Shown here piece after piece: positions 45,681-54,467 of a stretch of DNA of 64,000 nt (within the stretch, counting starts at the first letter, position 1; each line of letters starts with the position of its first letter). The stretch comes from CSSed11-175R1 sp041685735 (GTDB lineage Bacteria; Actinomycetota; Nitriliruptoria; Nitriliruptorales; Nitriliruptoraceae). The notes under the pieces are model-generated. The model worked only from the letters and a program-made list of their open reading frames with translations, made no database searches and was not told where the DNA came from. The stretch is taken from NCBI GenBank assembly GCA_041685735.1, contig JAWLFE010000004.1, positions 46,114 through 110,113 of the forward strand, read 5' to 3'. The translations under genes and the position numbers were made by a program.

Positions 45681-46268
45681 ATGTCTGCACGCGTCGGATT
45701 GCTGGGGGGAACGTTCGATCCTCCGCACCTTGGCCACCTCGTTGTCGCCGAGGTGGCTCGTGTGGCCCTGCGGCTCGACGAGGTCCGGTTGCTGGTCGCC
45801 GGCGACCCGTGGATGAAGGAGACCACCTCGCCCGCCGAGGTCCGGGTCGAGCTCGTGCGGGCGGCGGTCGCTGGCAACCCCCACCTGCGGGTCGATGACC
45901 GTGAGGTACGCCGGGACGGACCCACCTACACCGCCGACACCCTCGAGCAGGTGACCGCAGAGGAGCCGGGGACCCGCTGGTGGTTCATCCTCGGGATGGA
46001 CGCCGCGAACGCGCTGCCCCGCTGGGAGCGGGTGGATGCGGCTCTCGACCTGGCGACGTTCGTCGCGGTGTCCCGCCCCGGCCATGATCCGGATCTGGGC
46101 GGCGAACCGGGGGACCGGCTCGAACGACTGGAGGTGCCGCTGATCGACGTGTCGTCCTCCGGGTTGCGCGAGCGCGTCCGACGGGGCGAGGCGGTCCGGT
46201 ACCTCGTTCCCGATGGGGTCCTCGCGCTCGTCGACGAGTACGGCCTCTACGCCGATCCGCATGAGTGA
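45681..46268 (+). CDS. nadD: Nicotinate-nucleotide adenylyltransferase
   Basis: NadD adenylates nicotinate mononucleotide in NAD synthesis. The 195-residue product has GGTFDPPHLGHL (nucleotidyl-transferase HxGH type) and the C-terminal DVSSSGLRERVRRG (SSSxxR). TACGCT at 45667-45672 is followed by exactly 8 bp before ATG 45681, so the message may be leaderless, although GAGGTG is also near. It is divergent from TrpB2. The stop overlaps the next gene by 8 bp. This resumes the conserved order that in related genomes follows proB. Confidence 0.95.
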   Translation: MSARVGLLGGTFDPPHLGHLVVAEVARVALRLDEVRLLVAGDPWMKETTSPAEVRVELVRAAVAGNPHLRVDDREVRRDGPTYTADTLEQVTAEEPGTRWWFILGMDAANALPRWERVDAALDLATFVAVSRPGHDPDLGGEPGDRLERLEVPLIDVSSSGLRERVRRGEAVRYLVPDGVLALVDEYGLYADPHE

Positions 46269-48192
46269 TCATCGACGGTCGGATCGGGCTACCTCGTCGC
46301 CCTCGGGCAGGGACCTGCTCCCGGAGTTCGAGGTCGGGGCGGCGCAGGACGAGAGCACGCACGGCGCGGATCCGGTGGATGCACCGGAGGTGCCGGATGG
46401 GATGGCCACCGAGGACGATGCCGGCTTCGACGAACCTGATGGCCCCGACGACGCTGCCGCCGGCCGTGGCGAGGCGGCCGATGACCGTGCCGACGAGCCA
46501 TCGCCAGAGGAGGCACGCCTGCGCGAGATCTACGATCCCTCTGCGGTTCGCTCCTACCTGGAGGCCAGTCGGGCGGTCGAGGACATCGCAACCCCGGCCG
46601 GGGAGGGGTCCTCGGAGACGGCGGGGGAGGAACCGACGGCACGTCGTCGACGTGATGGCCGTCGACAGCGGCGTCGGCGTCGGCGGGCGGACCGGGCGGC
46701 CCGCACGAGGTCCGTGCGCCGCCGTCGGGCGACGACCGACGAAGAGGACCCGGGTTCGGCCGCGGCGATGGCAGCCGCCGACGAACGGGAGGCGGTCGGA
46801 CGGATCGACACGGACCAGGACCTCTTCGGCGACGCGGTCGAAGAATCCCCTGCCGCTGCCGAGCTCGACGAGACCCCCGTCACACCCGACACGGACGACG
46901 TCCCGGACGAAGAGCACGTCCCGGCCACCGGTCCGGCCACCGGTCCGGACATCGGGGCCTTCTTCTCCCCGCAGCCGGCGCGCCCACCCACGATCGTCGA
47001 TCGCCTGGGACGCACCGGGGTGGCCCTCGTTGTCGCCTTCGTCGTGGTGGCGTTCGGGGCCGTGGCGGTCGGTCTGGGCTGGGTCGACTCCGCGCGCGAA
47101 CTCGTGACCACACCGGACGCCGAGGTCGCCGAGGATCCGCCGCCGGGTGGGTGGCAGCCGGCGGTGCTCGTGGCCACCACGGTGGGATCCGAGGGATCGA
47201 CCGATGAGCTGCGGGGGCTGGCGGTGATCGCGAGTGATCGCAGCACCGGCGAGGCCACCGTCCTGCTCGTCCCCACGGCCACGGTCACCGATGTGCCGGG
47301 GTTCGGGTCCTTCACGCTCGCGGAGGCGTGGGAGCTCGGGGGGTCGTCACTCGTCGCCGTGACGGTCGACAACCTGCTCGGGCTGCGCATCGACGGTGTG
47401 CTCGTCAAGGATCCCGCATCGTGGGCCGCGTGGTTCGAACCGGTCGGCGGGGCATCGATCGACATCCCGTCACGCATCGTTGCCCGTGATGGCGCGGACG
47501 CGGGGTCGGTCCGGTTCGAGGCCGGAACCGAGTTCCTCACCCCCGAGCGGATCGGGGAGTACCTCACCGTTCGGGCCGAGGGCGAGACCGAACTACAGAG
47601 CCTGCCCCGGGCTCAGCAGGTCATCGCGGCGCTGTCGCGTGAGCTCGCGGATGCGCCCGATGCCTTGGAGACCGTGGTCGAGGTCTCCCGGACGCTCCCG
47701 GGTACCGCGACCCCGGAGCGTCTGCGTGCCGTCCTCGGTGAACTGGCCGAGGCGCGGGCCGCCGACGCCGCGACGACGATCACGGTGCCGATCGTGCCGC
47801 TCGGGACCGGGCCCGATGAGGTCTACCGGCCAGACGAGGAGCGACTGGACGCGCTGATGGAGGACCGTTTCGCGGCCTCGCGCGAGGTGGATGGGTCCGG
47901 GACGAGGATGGCGGTCCAGATCCTCAACGGCAACGCTCGTCCGGGCATCGGCCAGGATGTGGCGGATGCGCTCGCCGACGGTCGGTACCGGATCGTGCTG
48001 ACCGGCAACGCAGACCGCTTCACCTACCGCGAGACGCGGATCCTGATCTACAGCGACGACCCCGCGGATCTGGCGGCAGCCCAGGACATCACCGAGCGGC
48101 TGGGCGTCGGTGTCATCGAGCGATCCGGCACCCCGCAGTCCGTCGTCGACGTCACCATCATCGTGGGTGCCGACTTCCCGCCGGACGGCTAG
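46261..48192 (+). CDS. LCP-like / LytR_C membrane protein, LCP motifs degenerate
   Basis: The 643-residue product has a 250-residue acidic, disordered N-terminal region with a basic patch (RRRRRADRAARTRSVRRRR), one membrane span at about 254-275, an LCP-type domain and a LytR_C domain from about 550 (VQILNGNARPG). LCP proteins attach glycopolymers to the wall. The expected GxRSDTM and IPRDT-type blocks appear as DELRGLAVI and LVPTATVTD, so the arginine and aspartate residues needed for pyrophosphate chemistry seem to be missing. It may be a non-catalytic relative. Its place between nadD and rsfS is a usual one in actinobacteria. Confidence 0.75.
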   Translation: MSDHRRSDRATSSPSGRDLLPEFEVGAAQDESTHGADPVDAPEVPDGMATEDDAGFDEPDGPDDAAAGRGEAADDRADEPSPEEARLREIYDPSAVRSYLEASRAVEDIATPAGEGSSETAGEEPTARRRRDGRRQRRRRRRADRAARTRSVRRRRATTDEEDPGSAAAMAAADEREAVGRIDTDQDLFGDAVEESPAAAELDETPVTPDTDDVPDEEHVPATGPATGPDIGAFFSPQPARPPTIVDRLGRTGVALVVAFVVVAFGAVAVGLGWVDSARELVTTPDAEVAEDPPPGGWQPAVLVATTVGSEGSTDELRGLAVIASDRSTGEATVLLVPTATVTDVPGFGSFTLAEAWELGGSSLVAVTVDNLLGLRIDGVLVKDPASWAAWFEPVGGASIDIPSRIVARDGADAGSVRFEAGTEFLTPERIGEYLTVRAEGETELQSLPRAQQVIAALSRELADAPDALETVVEVSRTLPGTATPERLRAVLGELAEARAADAATTITVPIVPLGTGPDEVYRPDEERLDALMEDRFAASREVDGSGTRMAVQILNGNARPGIGQDVADALADGRYRIVLTGNADRFTYRETRILIYSDDPADLAAAQDITERLGVGVIERSGTPQSVVDVTIIVGADFPPDG

Positions 48193-48273
48193 CGGCCGCG
48201 CGGTGTCGCATCCACCTCGAGGCTGTGGTTCCCTTGGGGTGCTGGAGCCGATCGCTCCGATCCGAACCGTGAG

Positions 48274-48696
48274 GTGCCTGTGCCCGCTACCGAGGAAGCC
48301 GTCGCGCTCGCGCTCGCCGCAGCGGACGGGGCCGACGACGTGAAGGCCACCGACCTGGCCATCCTGGACGTCTCGGAGATCCTGGCGATCGTGGATGTGT
48401 TCCTCCTGGCGTCGACGAGTTCAGATCGTCAGCTGAAGGCAGCTGCGGACCGGGTCGAGGAACGGTTGCGCGCCCTCGACCGGCAACCACTGCGTCGCGA
48501 GGGGTCCGCGGCGACCGGGTGGCTGTTGCTCGACTACGGGGACCTGGTGTGCCACCTGTTCTCCGTCGAACAGCGCGAGTTGTACGCCCTCGAACGCCTG
48601 TGGGCGGATGTCCCCCGTCGCGATCCGCGGACCGGCGAGGTGGTGGCGGATGCTGCGTCCGCGCTGCTGTCGGGCAACCCGGCGGGCGGTGCGTGA
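48274..48696 (+). CDS. rsfS: Ribosome silencing factor RsfS
   Basis: RsfS binds L14 and blocks subunit joining under starvation. The 140-residue product carries the family blocks: KATDLAILDVSEILAIVDVF, LASTSSDRQLKAAADRVEE, and GWLLLDYGDLVCHLFS with the YGDxxVHxF-type motif. GTG 48274 is the assigned start; a second GTG two codons later is possible. The stop overlaps the next gene (GTGA). The order nadD, LCP, rsfS, phosphatase is conserved. Confidence 0.95.
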   Translation: MPVPATEEAVALALAAADGADDVKATDLAILDVSEILAIVDVFLLASTSSDRQLKAAADRVEERLRALDRQPLRREGSAATGWLLLDYGDLVCHLFSVEQRELYALERLWADVPRRDPRTGEVVADAASALLSGNPAGGA

Positions 48697-49349
48697 AGCG
48701 GCTCGTCCTGGTCCGCCACGGCGAGTCCGTCTGGAATGCCGAAGGACGGATCCAGGGGCAACGGTGCGCCGGGCTGTCGGAGATCGGTCACGCGCAGGCG
48801 GAGGTGACGGCCAACGCCCTGGCCGACGCGTACCCGGACGCGGTCCTGGTGGTATCGGACCTGCAACGCACCCTGGAGACGGCGCTGCCGTTGTCCAAGG
48901 CGCTTGGTCGTGAGATCGTGCAGGACGCCCGCCTCCGTGAGCGCGGTTTCGGTGCCTGGGAGGGGCGTTTGCGGCACGAGGTCGTCGCCGGGGACAGCGC
49001 GCGCTGGGAACGGTTCCTGACGGGCGAGGATGCGGCCGTCGAGGAGGTCGGCGGGGAGACCGCGGCGCAGCTCGCGGATCGCGTCGAGCCGCTCTTCCAC
49101 GAACTGCTGCGGTCGACCGAGGACGGGCAGGTGACGATCGCGGTCACACATGGCGGTCCGGTCTGGCATGGCACCCACCGGTTGCTCGGGCTGCCCATCC
49201 CGACCCTCGGGGGCGTGAGCAACGCGTGCGTGACCGAGTTCATCGGCTCGGCCGACGACGAGCGCCTCGTGCTCGACCGGTGGAACCAGGTGTCGCACCT
49301 GCCCCGGGACCTGCGGACCACCTGGCGGCCCGGGGGCAGGGACGGCTAG
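48693..49349 (+). CDS. Histidine phosphatase-superfamily protein (GpgP/phosphoglycerate mutase type)
   Basis: The 218-residue enzyme has the phosphoryl-accepting LVRHGESVWN, the second histidine in VTHGGPVWHG and the acidic ERGFGAWEG block. By synteny it corresponds to mycobacterial Rv2419c, a glucosyl-3-phosphoglycerate phosphatase after rsfS, so a phosphatase role is at least as likely as cofactor-dependent phosphoglycerate mutase. GTG 48693 overlaps the rsfS stop. A perfect palindrome lies 15 bp after the stop. Confidence 0.85.
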   Translation: MKRLVLVRHGESVWNAEGRIQGQRCAGLSEIGHAQAEVTANALADAYPDAVLVVSDLQRTLETALPLSKALGREIVQDARLRERGFGAWEGRLRHEVVAGDSARWERFLTGEDAAVEEVGGETAAQLADRVEPLFHELLRSTEDGQVTIAVTHGGPVWHGTHRLLGLPIPTLGGVSNACVTEFIGSADDERLVLDRWNQVSHLPRDLRTTWRPGGRDG

Positions 49350-49363
49350 ACCCGCCCGGCTGT

Positions 49364-49381
49364 CGCCGACCATGGTCGGCG
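49364..49381 (+). terminator. 18-bp perfect palindrome after the phosphatase gene
   Basis: CGCCGACCATGGTCGGCG is self-complementary over its whole length, and in RNA would give a 7-bp stem with a CATG loop. No T-tract follows. It may end the nadD-to-phosphatase transcript. Confidence 0.4.
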
Positions 49382-49546
49382 CAGGATGCAGGCTGTTGTC
49401 GATCGCGGCGCAGGTGTCGGGGGCCACCTCGCGGACGATCGCCAGGATCCCGTACCCCGCTGCGTGGATGGCCCGCGCGATCTGGTGTCCGAGGTCGGGA
49501 TCACGTTCCCTCTGCTCTCGACACGGCACGCGTGCGGCGGGGCCCG

Positions 49547-49571
49547 AGGGTGGGCACCCGTTGGGCCCCGC
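49547..49571 (-). terminator. GC-rich hairpin after the SDR gene
   Basis: GCGGGGCCC (49547-49555) pairs with GGGCCCCGC (49563-49571) over 9 bp with a 7-nt loop. It stands about 24 bp past the SDR stop on the minus strand, the expected terminator place, without a good U-tract. Confidence 0.45.
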
Positions 49572-49594
49572 GCTCAGCATGCGCCTGTCGCAGG

Positions 49595-50371
49595 TCAGCT
49601 TGCCGTCAGCCCTCCGTCCACGAGATTGGCGCACCCTGATGAGTACGACGCTTCGTCGCTGAGCAGCCAGACCACGAGGTTCGCGACCTCGTCGGGGGTG
49701 CCGTAGCGGCCCATGGGGTTGAGGCTCTCGAACTGTTCGTGGACGGCTTGGGCGTCACCGCCTTCGCTCATGCCGGTCTCGATGCGGTCCATCATGCCGG
49801 TCGAGATCGGTCCGGGGTTGACGGCGTTGACGCGCACCCCGAACTCTGCAGCCTCGATGGCCGCAGCCTTGGTCAGGCCCATGACCCCGTGCTTGGACGC
49901 CGTGTAGGGCGAGAGGCCGGCGAAGCCACGCAACCCCGCAACCGACGAGGTGTTGACGATCGCGCCTCCGTCACCCTGGTCGCGCATGGCGCGCAGGACG
50001 TGCTGCAACCCGAGGTACACACCGCGCAGGTTGACGGCGATCACCTTGTCGAACCATTCGATGTCGGCGTCGACCATGGGCGCGGTGCGGCCCTCGATAC
50101 CGGCATTGTTGAAGAACAGGTCGATGCGACCGTGCGCATCGAGTGCGGCTTGGACATAGCTCGCAACGCCGTCCTCGGTTGAGACGTCCGCGGTGACGCT
50201 GATGGCGTCAGCGCCGACCCGCTCGGCTGCTGCTGCGACCGCATCAGCGTCGATGTCGACGAGGACGAGCTTCGCACCTTCGGTCGCTAGGCGGTTCGCT
50301 GTGGCCTCACCGAGCCCACTTGCTCCGCCGGTGATCACGGCGACCTTGCCTTCGATGCCTTTGAGCGACAT
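49595..50371 (-). CDS. Short-chain dehydrogenase/reductase
   Basis: The 258-residue classical SDR has the cofactor motif TGGASGLG, the NNAGIEG block, and the catalytic set S in NTSSVAGL with YTASK. An aspartate after the second beta strand (LVDIDAD) suggests NAD(H) preference. AGGAGG stands right before ATG 50371. Family members act on many alcohols and ketones; no substrate can be named. The neighbourhood (a cupin remnant, nicotinate phosphoribosyltransferase) gives little help. Confidence 0.9.
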   Translation of the reverse strand: MSLKGIEGKVAVITGGASGLGEATANRLATEGAKLVLVDIDADAVAAAAERVGADAISVTADVSTEDGVASYVQAALDAHGRIDLFFNNAGIEGRTAPMVDADIEWFDKVIAVNLRGVYLGLQHVLRAMRDQGDGGAIVNTSSVAGLRGFAGLSPYTASKHGVMGLTKAAAIEAAEFGVRVNAVNPGPISTGMMDRIETGMSEGGDAQAVHEQFESLNPMGRYGTPDEVANLVVWLLSDEASYSSGCANLVDGGLTAS

Positions 50372-50477
50372 GACAACCTCCTTGTCGGCACGCTCAGGCC
50401 GATCCGACCTGGACGTGGGATGTCGATTCACCGTGGGGTGCGCGGAGCACCCGTGCCAGAGGCGAACGTCACCTTCG

Positions 50478-50875
50478 TCACGCGGCACTTCCCCCGAGCG
50501 ACCGACGACGACGGGTGTTGACGGCCATGGATGTGTGCCTGTCGCGGGTGATCAGATCTTCCCGTTGGTGGCCACGGGACGTCTCCGCAGACGGACACGA
50601 GATCGTCCCGGTGGGGATGCGGTGACTGGCCACATCGATGCTGCCGCCGGTAGCGCGGACGTCGTGGTGCACTCCGGCGTGGACGAACACGGACTCACCG
50701 GGACCGACCGGGGTCGACTGGCCGTCGAGCACCACCTCCCCGACGCCGTCGACGAAGAACAACACCTGATCGTGATCGGGGTGGCATGCTCACCCCGGCC
50801 GCACGCAGTCGGGCCAGTCCCCTCGGTCAGGAGGAACCACGTGACCGGACATCGACGTGAAGGCTCGGCTCGCAC
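50478..50875 (-). pseudogene. Frameshifted cupin-domain gene
   Basis: Reading the minus strand, one frame gives TGPTACGRGEHATP and then leaves cupin-like content. A shift near 50790 brings in HPDHDQVLFFVDGVGEVVLD and GPGESVFVHAGVHHDV, the two metal-binding cupin blocks. The second frame has a stop just before HPDHDQ, so no single frame covers the domain. The upstream end overlaps the nicotinate phosphoribosyltransferase start on the opposite strand, and the C-terminus drifts into low-quality sequence. I read this as a decayed small cupin; a sequencing error is the alternative. Confidence 0.5.
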
Positions 50876-52205
50876 TGGGCAGCTTGGGCTGTGTACCGAT
50901 CTGTACGAGCTACGGATGGTCGAGTCCTATCTCCGCCACGGGATGACCGAGCCGGCGACCTTCAGTCTCTTCATCCGTCCGAGTGTGACGCGTCCGTGGT
51001 ATGTGGCACTGGGTATCGAGCGGGTGCTGGAGCTGCTGAGTGGCTTCCGCTTCGGTGCGGAGGAGCTCGATGAGCTCGTACGGTTGGGGGTCGACGAGGC
51101 GACGCGGGACCAGCTTGCCGCGATCGAGATCGATACGGGCGAGGTGTGGGCGGTCGCCGACGGGACGATCGTGCTCGCCCAAGAACCTCTCCTGGAGGTG
51201 ACCGCACCGCTGCCGATCGCGCAGTTGCTCGAGACGGCCGTGATGAACCTGGTGCAGTACCCGACGCTGGTAGCAACGAAGGCCGCTCGCTGCGCGTTGG
51301 TCGCCGACGGTCGGCAGCTCGCCGACTTCGGGTTCCGTCGGGCCCACGGGATCGAAACGGGTATCGAGGCTGCGCTGGCCGCCTACCTCGGTGGTGGGTT
51401 CGCGACCAGCAACGTCGAGGCGGGGCGACGTCATGGGGTCCCGACCTCCGGCACGATGGCGCACTCCTACGTGCAGGCGTTCGTCGACGAGCGCGACGCC
51501 TTCCGGACCTTCGCGTCCGACCATCCCGATCACAGCATCCTGCTGGTGGACACCTACGACACCGCCGAGGGGGTCCGGCGGGCGATCGAGGTGTGCCAGG
51601 AGCTCGGCATCGAGCCGAAGGGTGTCCGCCTCGACTCCGGTGACCTCGGGGCGCTCGCTGTCGACGCACGGCGTCAGCTCGACGACGCTGGCTTCCACGA
51701 CGCAGTCGTGATGGCCTCTGGCAGCCTCGACGAGTACGTTATCCACGAGTTACTGACCGACGGAGCCCCGATCGACGGGTTCGGCGTCGGCACGTCGTTG
51801 ACGGTCTCGAAGGACCATCCTGGCGCCGACATCGTCTACAAGCTGGTCGAGTACGACGGCCGTCCCGTTGCGAAGTTCAGCGGGGTGAAGAGCACCTTCC
51901 CCGGCCCGAAGCAGGTGCATCGTCCCGATGGGGACATCAGCGAGGACCTGTTGACCGTCCGCGGGTCGAACGAGTCCGGTGAGGCGCTGCTGCAGCCGGT
52001 CTGGCGCGACGGGGAGCGGCTGAGCGAGGCGTTCGACCTCGAGGTGGTGCGGGAACGCGTGCGCGAAGGGCTCGGCAAGCTCCCGGATGACTGGCGCGTC
52101 CCGCCCTACCTCGAACAGCCCCCGATGCCGACCATCGGCACGGACCTCGACGAGCGCACGGAGCAGGTCCGCCGTGCGGCATTCGGGGACGACCGCCCAT
52201 CGTGA
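50841..52205 (+). CDS. pncB: Nicotinate phosphoribosyltransferase
   Basis: The enzyme forms nicotinate mononucleotide from nicotinate and PRPP, feeding NadD. The 454-residue product has LCTDLYELRMVESYLRHGM at the start, FGFRRAHGIETG, TSGTMAHSYVQAF, VRLDSGDLGAL and GFGVGTSLTVS, all family blocks of phosphate and PRPP binding. GTG 50841 has CAGGAGG 6 nt upstream; the open frame extends further back, but that part is antisense to the cupin and SDR genes. It is followed by 193 bp before the LigD phosphoesterase gene. Confidence 0.94.
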   Translation: MTGHRREGSARTGQLGLCTDLYELRMVESYLRHGMTEPATFSLFIRPSVTRPWYVALGIERVLELLSGFRFGAEELDELVRLGVDEATRDQLAAIEIDTGEVWAVADGTIVLAQEPLLEVTAPLPIAQLLETAVMNLVQYPTLVATKAARCALVADGRQLADFGFRRAHGIETGIEAALAAYLGGGFATSNVEAGRRHGVPTSGTMAHSYVQAFVDERDAFRTFASDHPDHSILLVDTYDTAEGVRRAIEVCQELGIEPKGVRLDSGDLGALAVDARRQLDDAGFHDAVVMASGSLDEYVIHELLTDGAPIDGFGVGTSLTVSKDHPGADIVYKLVEYDGRPVAKFSGVKSTFPGPKQVHRPDGDISEDLLTVRGSNESGEALLQPVWRDGERLSEAFDLEVVRERVREGLGKLPDDWRVPPYLEQPPMPTIGTDLDERTEQVRRAAFGDDRPS

Positions 52206-52398
52206 GAGGACAGGATGTACGCCTGATCTCCGGGGTGCCCGCGAGGCCCTCGCCGGCGCCATGGCGGCCGACCTCGAGCTCGTGCCCCGGCCCGCCGACG
52301 ACCGGCTGCACGAAGGCCGTCCGCTCGACGAGCTCGCTGCCCACCACGGACCTGGCCCACCGCTGAGCTGACCCACGACGGAACCACAAGGAGCGATC

Positions 52399-53001
52399 GT
52401 GACCGACGAGCTGGAGCGCTACCGCACCCGCCGTGACCTCGACGCCTCCCCGGAGCCGCCCGGCGAGCCTCGTGAGCCGTCCGAGCGGCCGATCTTCGTG
52501 GTCCAGCAGCACGATGCGTCCAGTATGCACTTCGATGTGCGGCTCGAAGCCGACGGGGTGCTCACGTCCTGGGCCGTACCGAAGGGCCCCTCCACCGATC
52601 CGCGCGACAAGCAGCTCGCGGTCCGCACCGAGGACCACCCCCTCGATTACGCCGACTTCGAGGGACACATCCCCGCCGAGCAGTACGGCGGCGGCGATGT
52701 CCTCGTCTGGGACATCGGGCCCTACCGGAACCTGACCACCGACGACGACGGCGCCGAAGTGCCCGTCGCTCGCGCCGTCGACGAGGGGCACGTGAAGGTC
52801 TGGCTCGAGGGCGAGAAGCTGCGCGGTGGCTACGTGTTCACCCATGCACGCGTCGGAGGCGACGACGACAACTGGCTCCTGATCAAGGTCGATGACGACG
52901 CGGCCGACGCGCGTCGGAACCCCACCTCGACCGAACCTGAGTCCGTCCTGTCCGACCGCACGATCGATGACGTCGACGAGTCCGACAGCGAAGCGCGGTG
53001 A
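52399..53001 (+). CDS. Stand-alone LigD 3'-phosphoesterase domain protein
   Basis: This 200-residue protein equals the N-terminal phosphoesterase module of LigD, which trims 3' phosphates and ribonucleotides before end joining. The catalytic block VVQQHDASSMHFDVRLE carries the conserved His, Asp and Arg; EDHPLDYADFEGHIP gives the second histidine and EQYGGGDVLVWD the end of the site. An acidic tail follows. GTG 52399 lies after AAGGAG. The ligase and polymerase modules are separate genes 2-4 kb downstream. Confidence 0.9.
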   Translation: MTDELERYRTRRDLDASPEPPGEPREPSERPIFVVQQHDASSMHFDVRLEADGVLTSWAVPKGPSTDPRDKQLAVRTEDHPLDYADFEGHIPAEQYGGGDVLVWDIGPYRNLTTDDDGAEVPVARAVDEGHVKVWLEGEKLRGGYVFTHARVGGDDDNWLLIKVDDDAADARRNPTSTEPESVLSDRTIDDVDESDSEAR

Positions 53002-53100
53002 CCGTGAGCGCCGGGACGGTCACCTGACTCCGAGTCGATGGGGGTGTACGGATGACCAGCCTGACGGGCGAACCGGTCCTTACAGTCCGTGGAGGGTTCG

Positions 53101-53814
53101 ATGGGTCGGGGCCCCGATCCCCGCGACGAGGACGGAGCCCCTGCCCCGAGGGGAAGGGCGAGGATGTTCGAGGATCGAGCGGAAGCCGGCCGAGCGCTCG
53201 CTGCCCGGCTGGACAGGGTCGATGACGGTGCGGTCGTGGTGTTCGCCCTGCCGCGCGGTGGTGTCCCCGTCGCAGCGGAGATCGCCCGTGCCCTGGGCGC
53301 ACCCATGGACGTGATCGGCGTCCGCAAGCTCGGTGCACCGGGACAGCCACAACTCGCCATGGGTGCGATCGCGGAGAACGGCATCCGCGAGGTCGACGAC
53401 CGCACGGTGCAGATGCTGGGCATCGACGACGCGGCCATCGACGAGGTGGAGGCGCGCGAGCGTGAGGAGCTGCAGCGCCGTCTGAGCGCGTACCGCGGCG
53501 ACCGCGGGCTCCCCGACCTGCACGGCCGTACCGCGATCGTCGTCGATGACGGTCTCGCCACCGGGAGCACGGCCCGCGCCGCCTGCCGGGCGGTCCGTCA
53601 ACAGGGCCCCGACCAGGTGATCCTCGCCGTCCCGGTTGCCTCGTCGCAGGGGCTCGACGCGCTCCGAGCCGAGGTCGATGAGGTCGTGGTCGTTCAGACA
53701 CCGGAGGAGTTCATCTCCGTCGGCCAGTGGTACCACGACTTCGGACAGACCACGGACGACGAGGTGGTGGCGCTGTTGGCGGAGATCGGTGCACCGAAGG
53801 GGCGGACCTCATGA
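53101..53814 (+). CDS. Phosphoribosyltransferase-family protein
   Basis: The 237-residue product has a type-I phosphoribosyltransferase fold with PRPP loop AIVVDDGLATGSTARAA and FALPRGGVPVAAEIARAL. ATG 53101 (GGAGGG upstream) is chosen; the conserved part begins only at MFEDRAEAGR, so ATG 53164 is a serious alternative. It overlaps the next gene by 4 bp. This family often sits beside or is fused with dienelactone-hydrolase-like proteins and erythromycin-esterase homologues in actinobacteria, exactly the next two genes here. The true substrate is unknown. Confidence 0.85.
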   Translation: MGRGPDPRDEDGAPAPRGRARMFEDRAEAGRALAARLDRVDDGAVVVFALPRGGVPVAAEIARALGAPMDVIGVRKLGAPGQPQLAMGAIAENGIREVDDRTVQMLGIDDAAIDEVEAREREELQRRLSAYRGDRGLPDLHGRTAIVVDDGLATGSTARAACRAVRQQGPDQVILAVPVASSQGLDALRAEVDEVVVVQTPEEFISVGQWYHDFGQTTDDEVVALLAEIGAPKGRTS

Positions 53815-54467
53815 AGACACCGGCCGGGCCTGAACGCCGCACCGTGCGCATCGATGTCGAAGGCGGCGCCATCGTCGGGGATCTGCATGTCCCGCAGGAC
53901 GCCCGAGGTGTCGTGGCGTTCGCCCACGGCAGCGGATCGAGCCGACACAGCAGCCGCAATCAGCAGGTCGCACAAGTCCTGGTCGATGCGGGCTTCGCCA
54001 CGGTGCTCATGGACCTGCTGACCGGGCGGGAGGAGGATATCGACGTCCGAACCCGTGAGTTCCGCTTCGACATCGGCCTGCTCGCGGGCCGGGTCGCCGC
54101 AACGACCGACTGGCTCCGCGAGGACGGGCTCCGCGGACTCCCGATCGGACTGTTCGGCGCCAGCACGGGCGCGGCAGCGGCTCTGGTCGCCGCCGCCGCG
54201 CGGCCCGACACGGTCGCGTCGGTGGTGTCCAGGGGTGGTAGACCCGACCTCGCCGGCGACGCGCTCACCGAGGTGAGGGCGTCGACCCTGTTGATCGTCG
54301 GCGGCGCTGACGTTCCCGTGATCGGCATGAACGAGGATGCCATGACACGGATGCCTGGCGAGGTGTCGCTCGAGATCGTCCCCGATGCGACGCATCTGTT
54401 CGAGGAACCCGGCGCGCTGGAGCAGGTGGCCGATCTCGCGACCCGCCACTTCGATCGGACCCTGTGA
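53811..54467 (+). CDS. Dienelactone hydrolase-like alpha/beta hydrolase
   Basis: The 218-residue enzyme has the alpha/beta hydrolase fold: AFAHGSGSSRHSSRNQQVA (oxyanion region), nucleophile elbow GASTGAAAA, and the acid and His near VGGADVPV and DATHLFEEPG. The nucleophile serine is in the elbow as expected. It overlaps its neighbours on both sides by 4 bp, so it is translated with the phosphoribosyltransferase and the esterase remnant. No substrate is apparent. Confidence 0.88.
   Translation: MKTPAGPERRTVRIDVEGGAIVGDLHVPQDARGVVAFAHGSGSSRHSSRNQQVAQVLVDAGFATVLMDLLTGREEDIDVRTREFRFDIGLLAGRVAATTDWLREDGLRGLPIGLFGASTGAAAALVAAAARPDTVASVVSRGGRPDLAGDALTEVRASTLLIVGGADVPVIGMNEDAMTRMPGEVSLEIVPDATHLFEEPGALEQVADLATRHFDRTL

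Noticed and set aside
49361..49502. Coding-looking minus-strand stretch (HQIARAIHAAGYGILAIV)
   Set aside because: About 47 codons without a credible start or family; possibly a remnant, but too little to call.
52261..52371. Short plus-strand frame starting MAADLELVPRPADDRLHEG
   Set aside because: 36 codons, no ribosome site and no recognised family; perhaps the tail of a lost gene.
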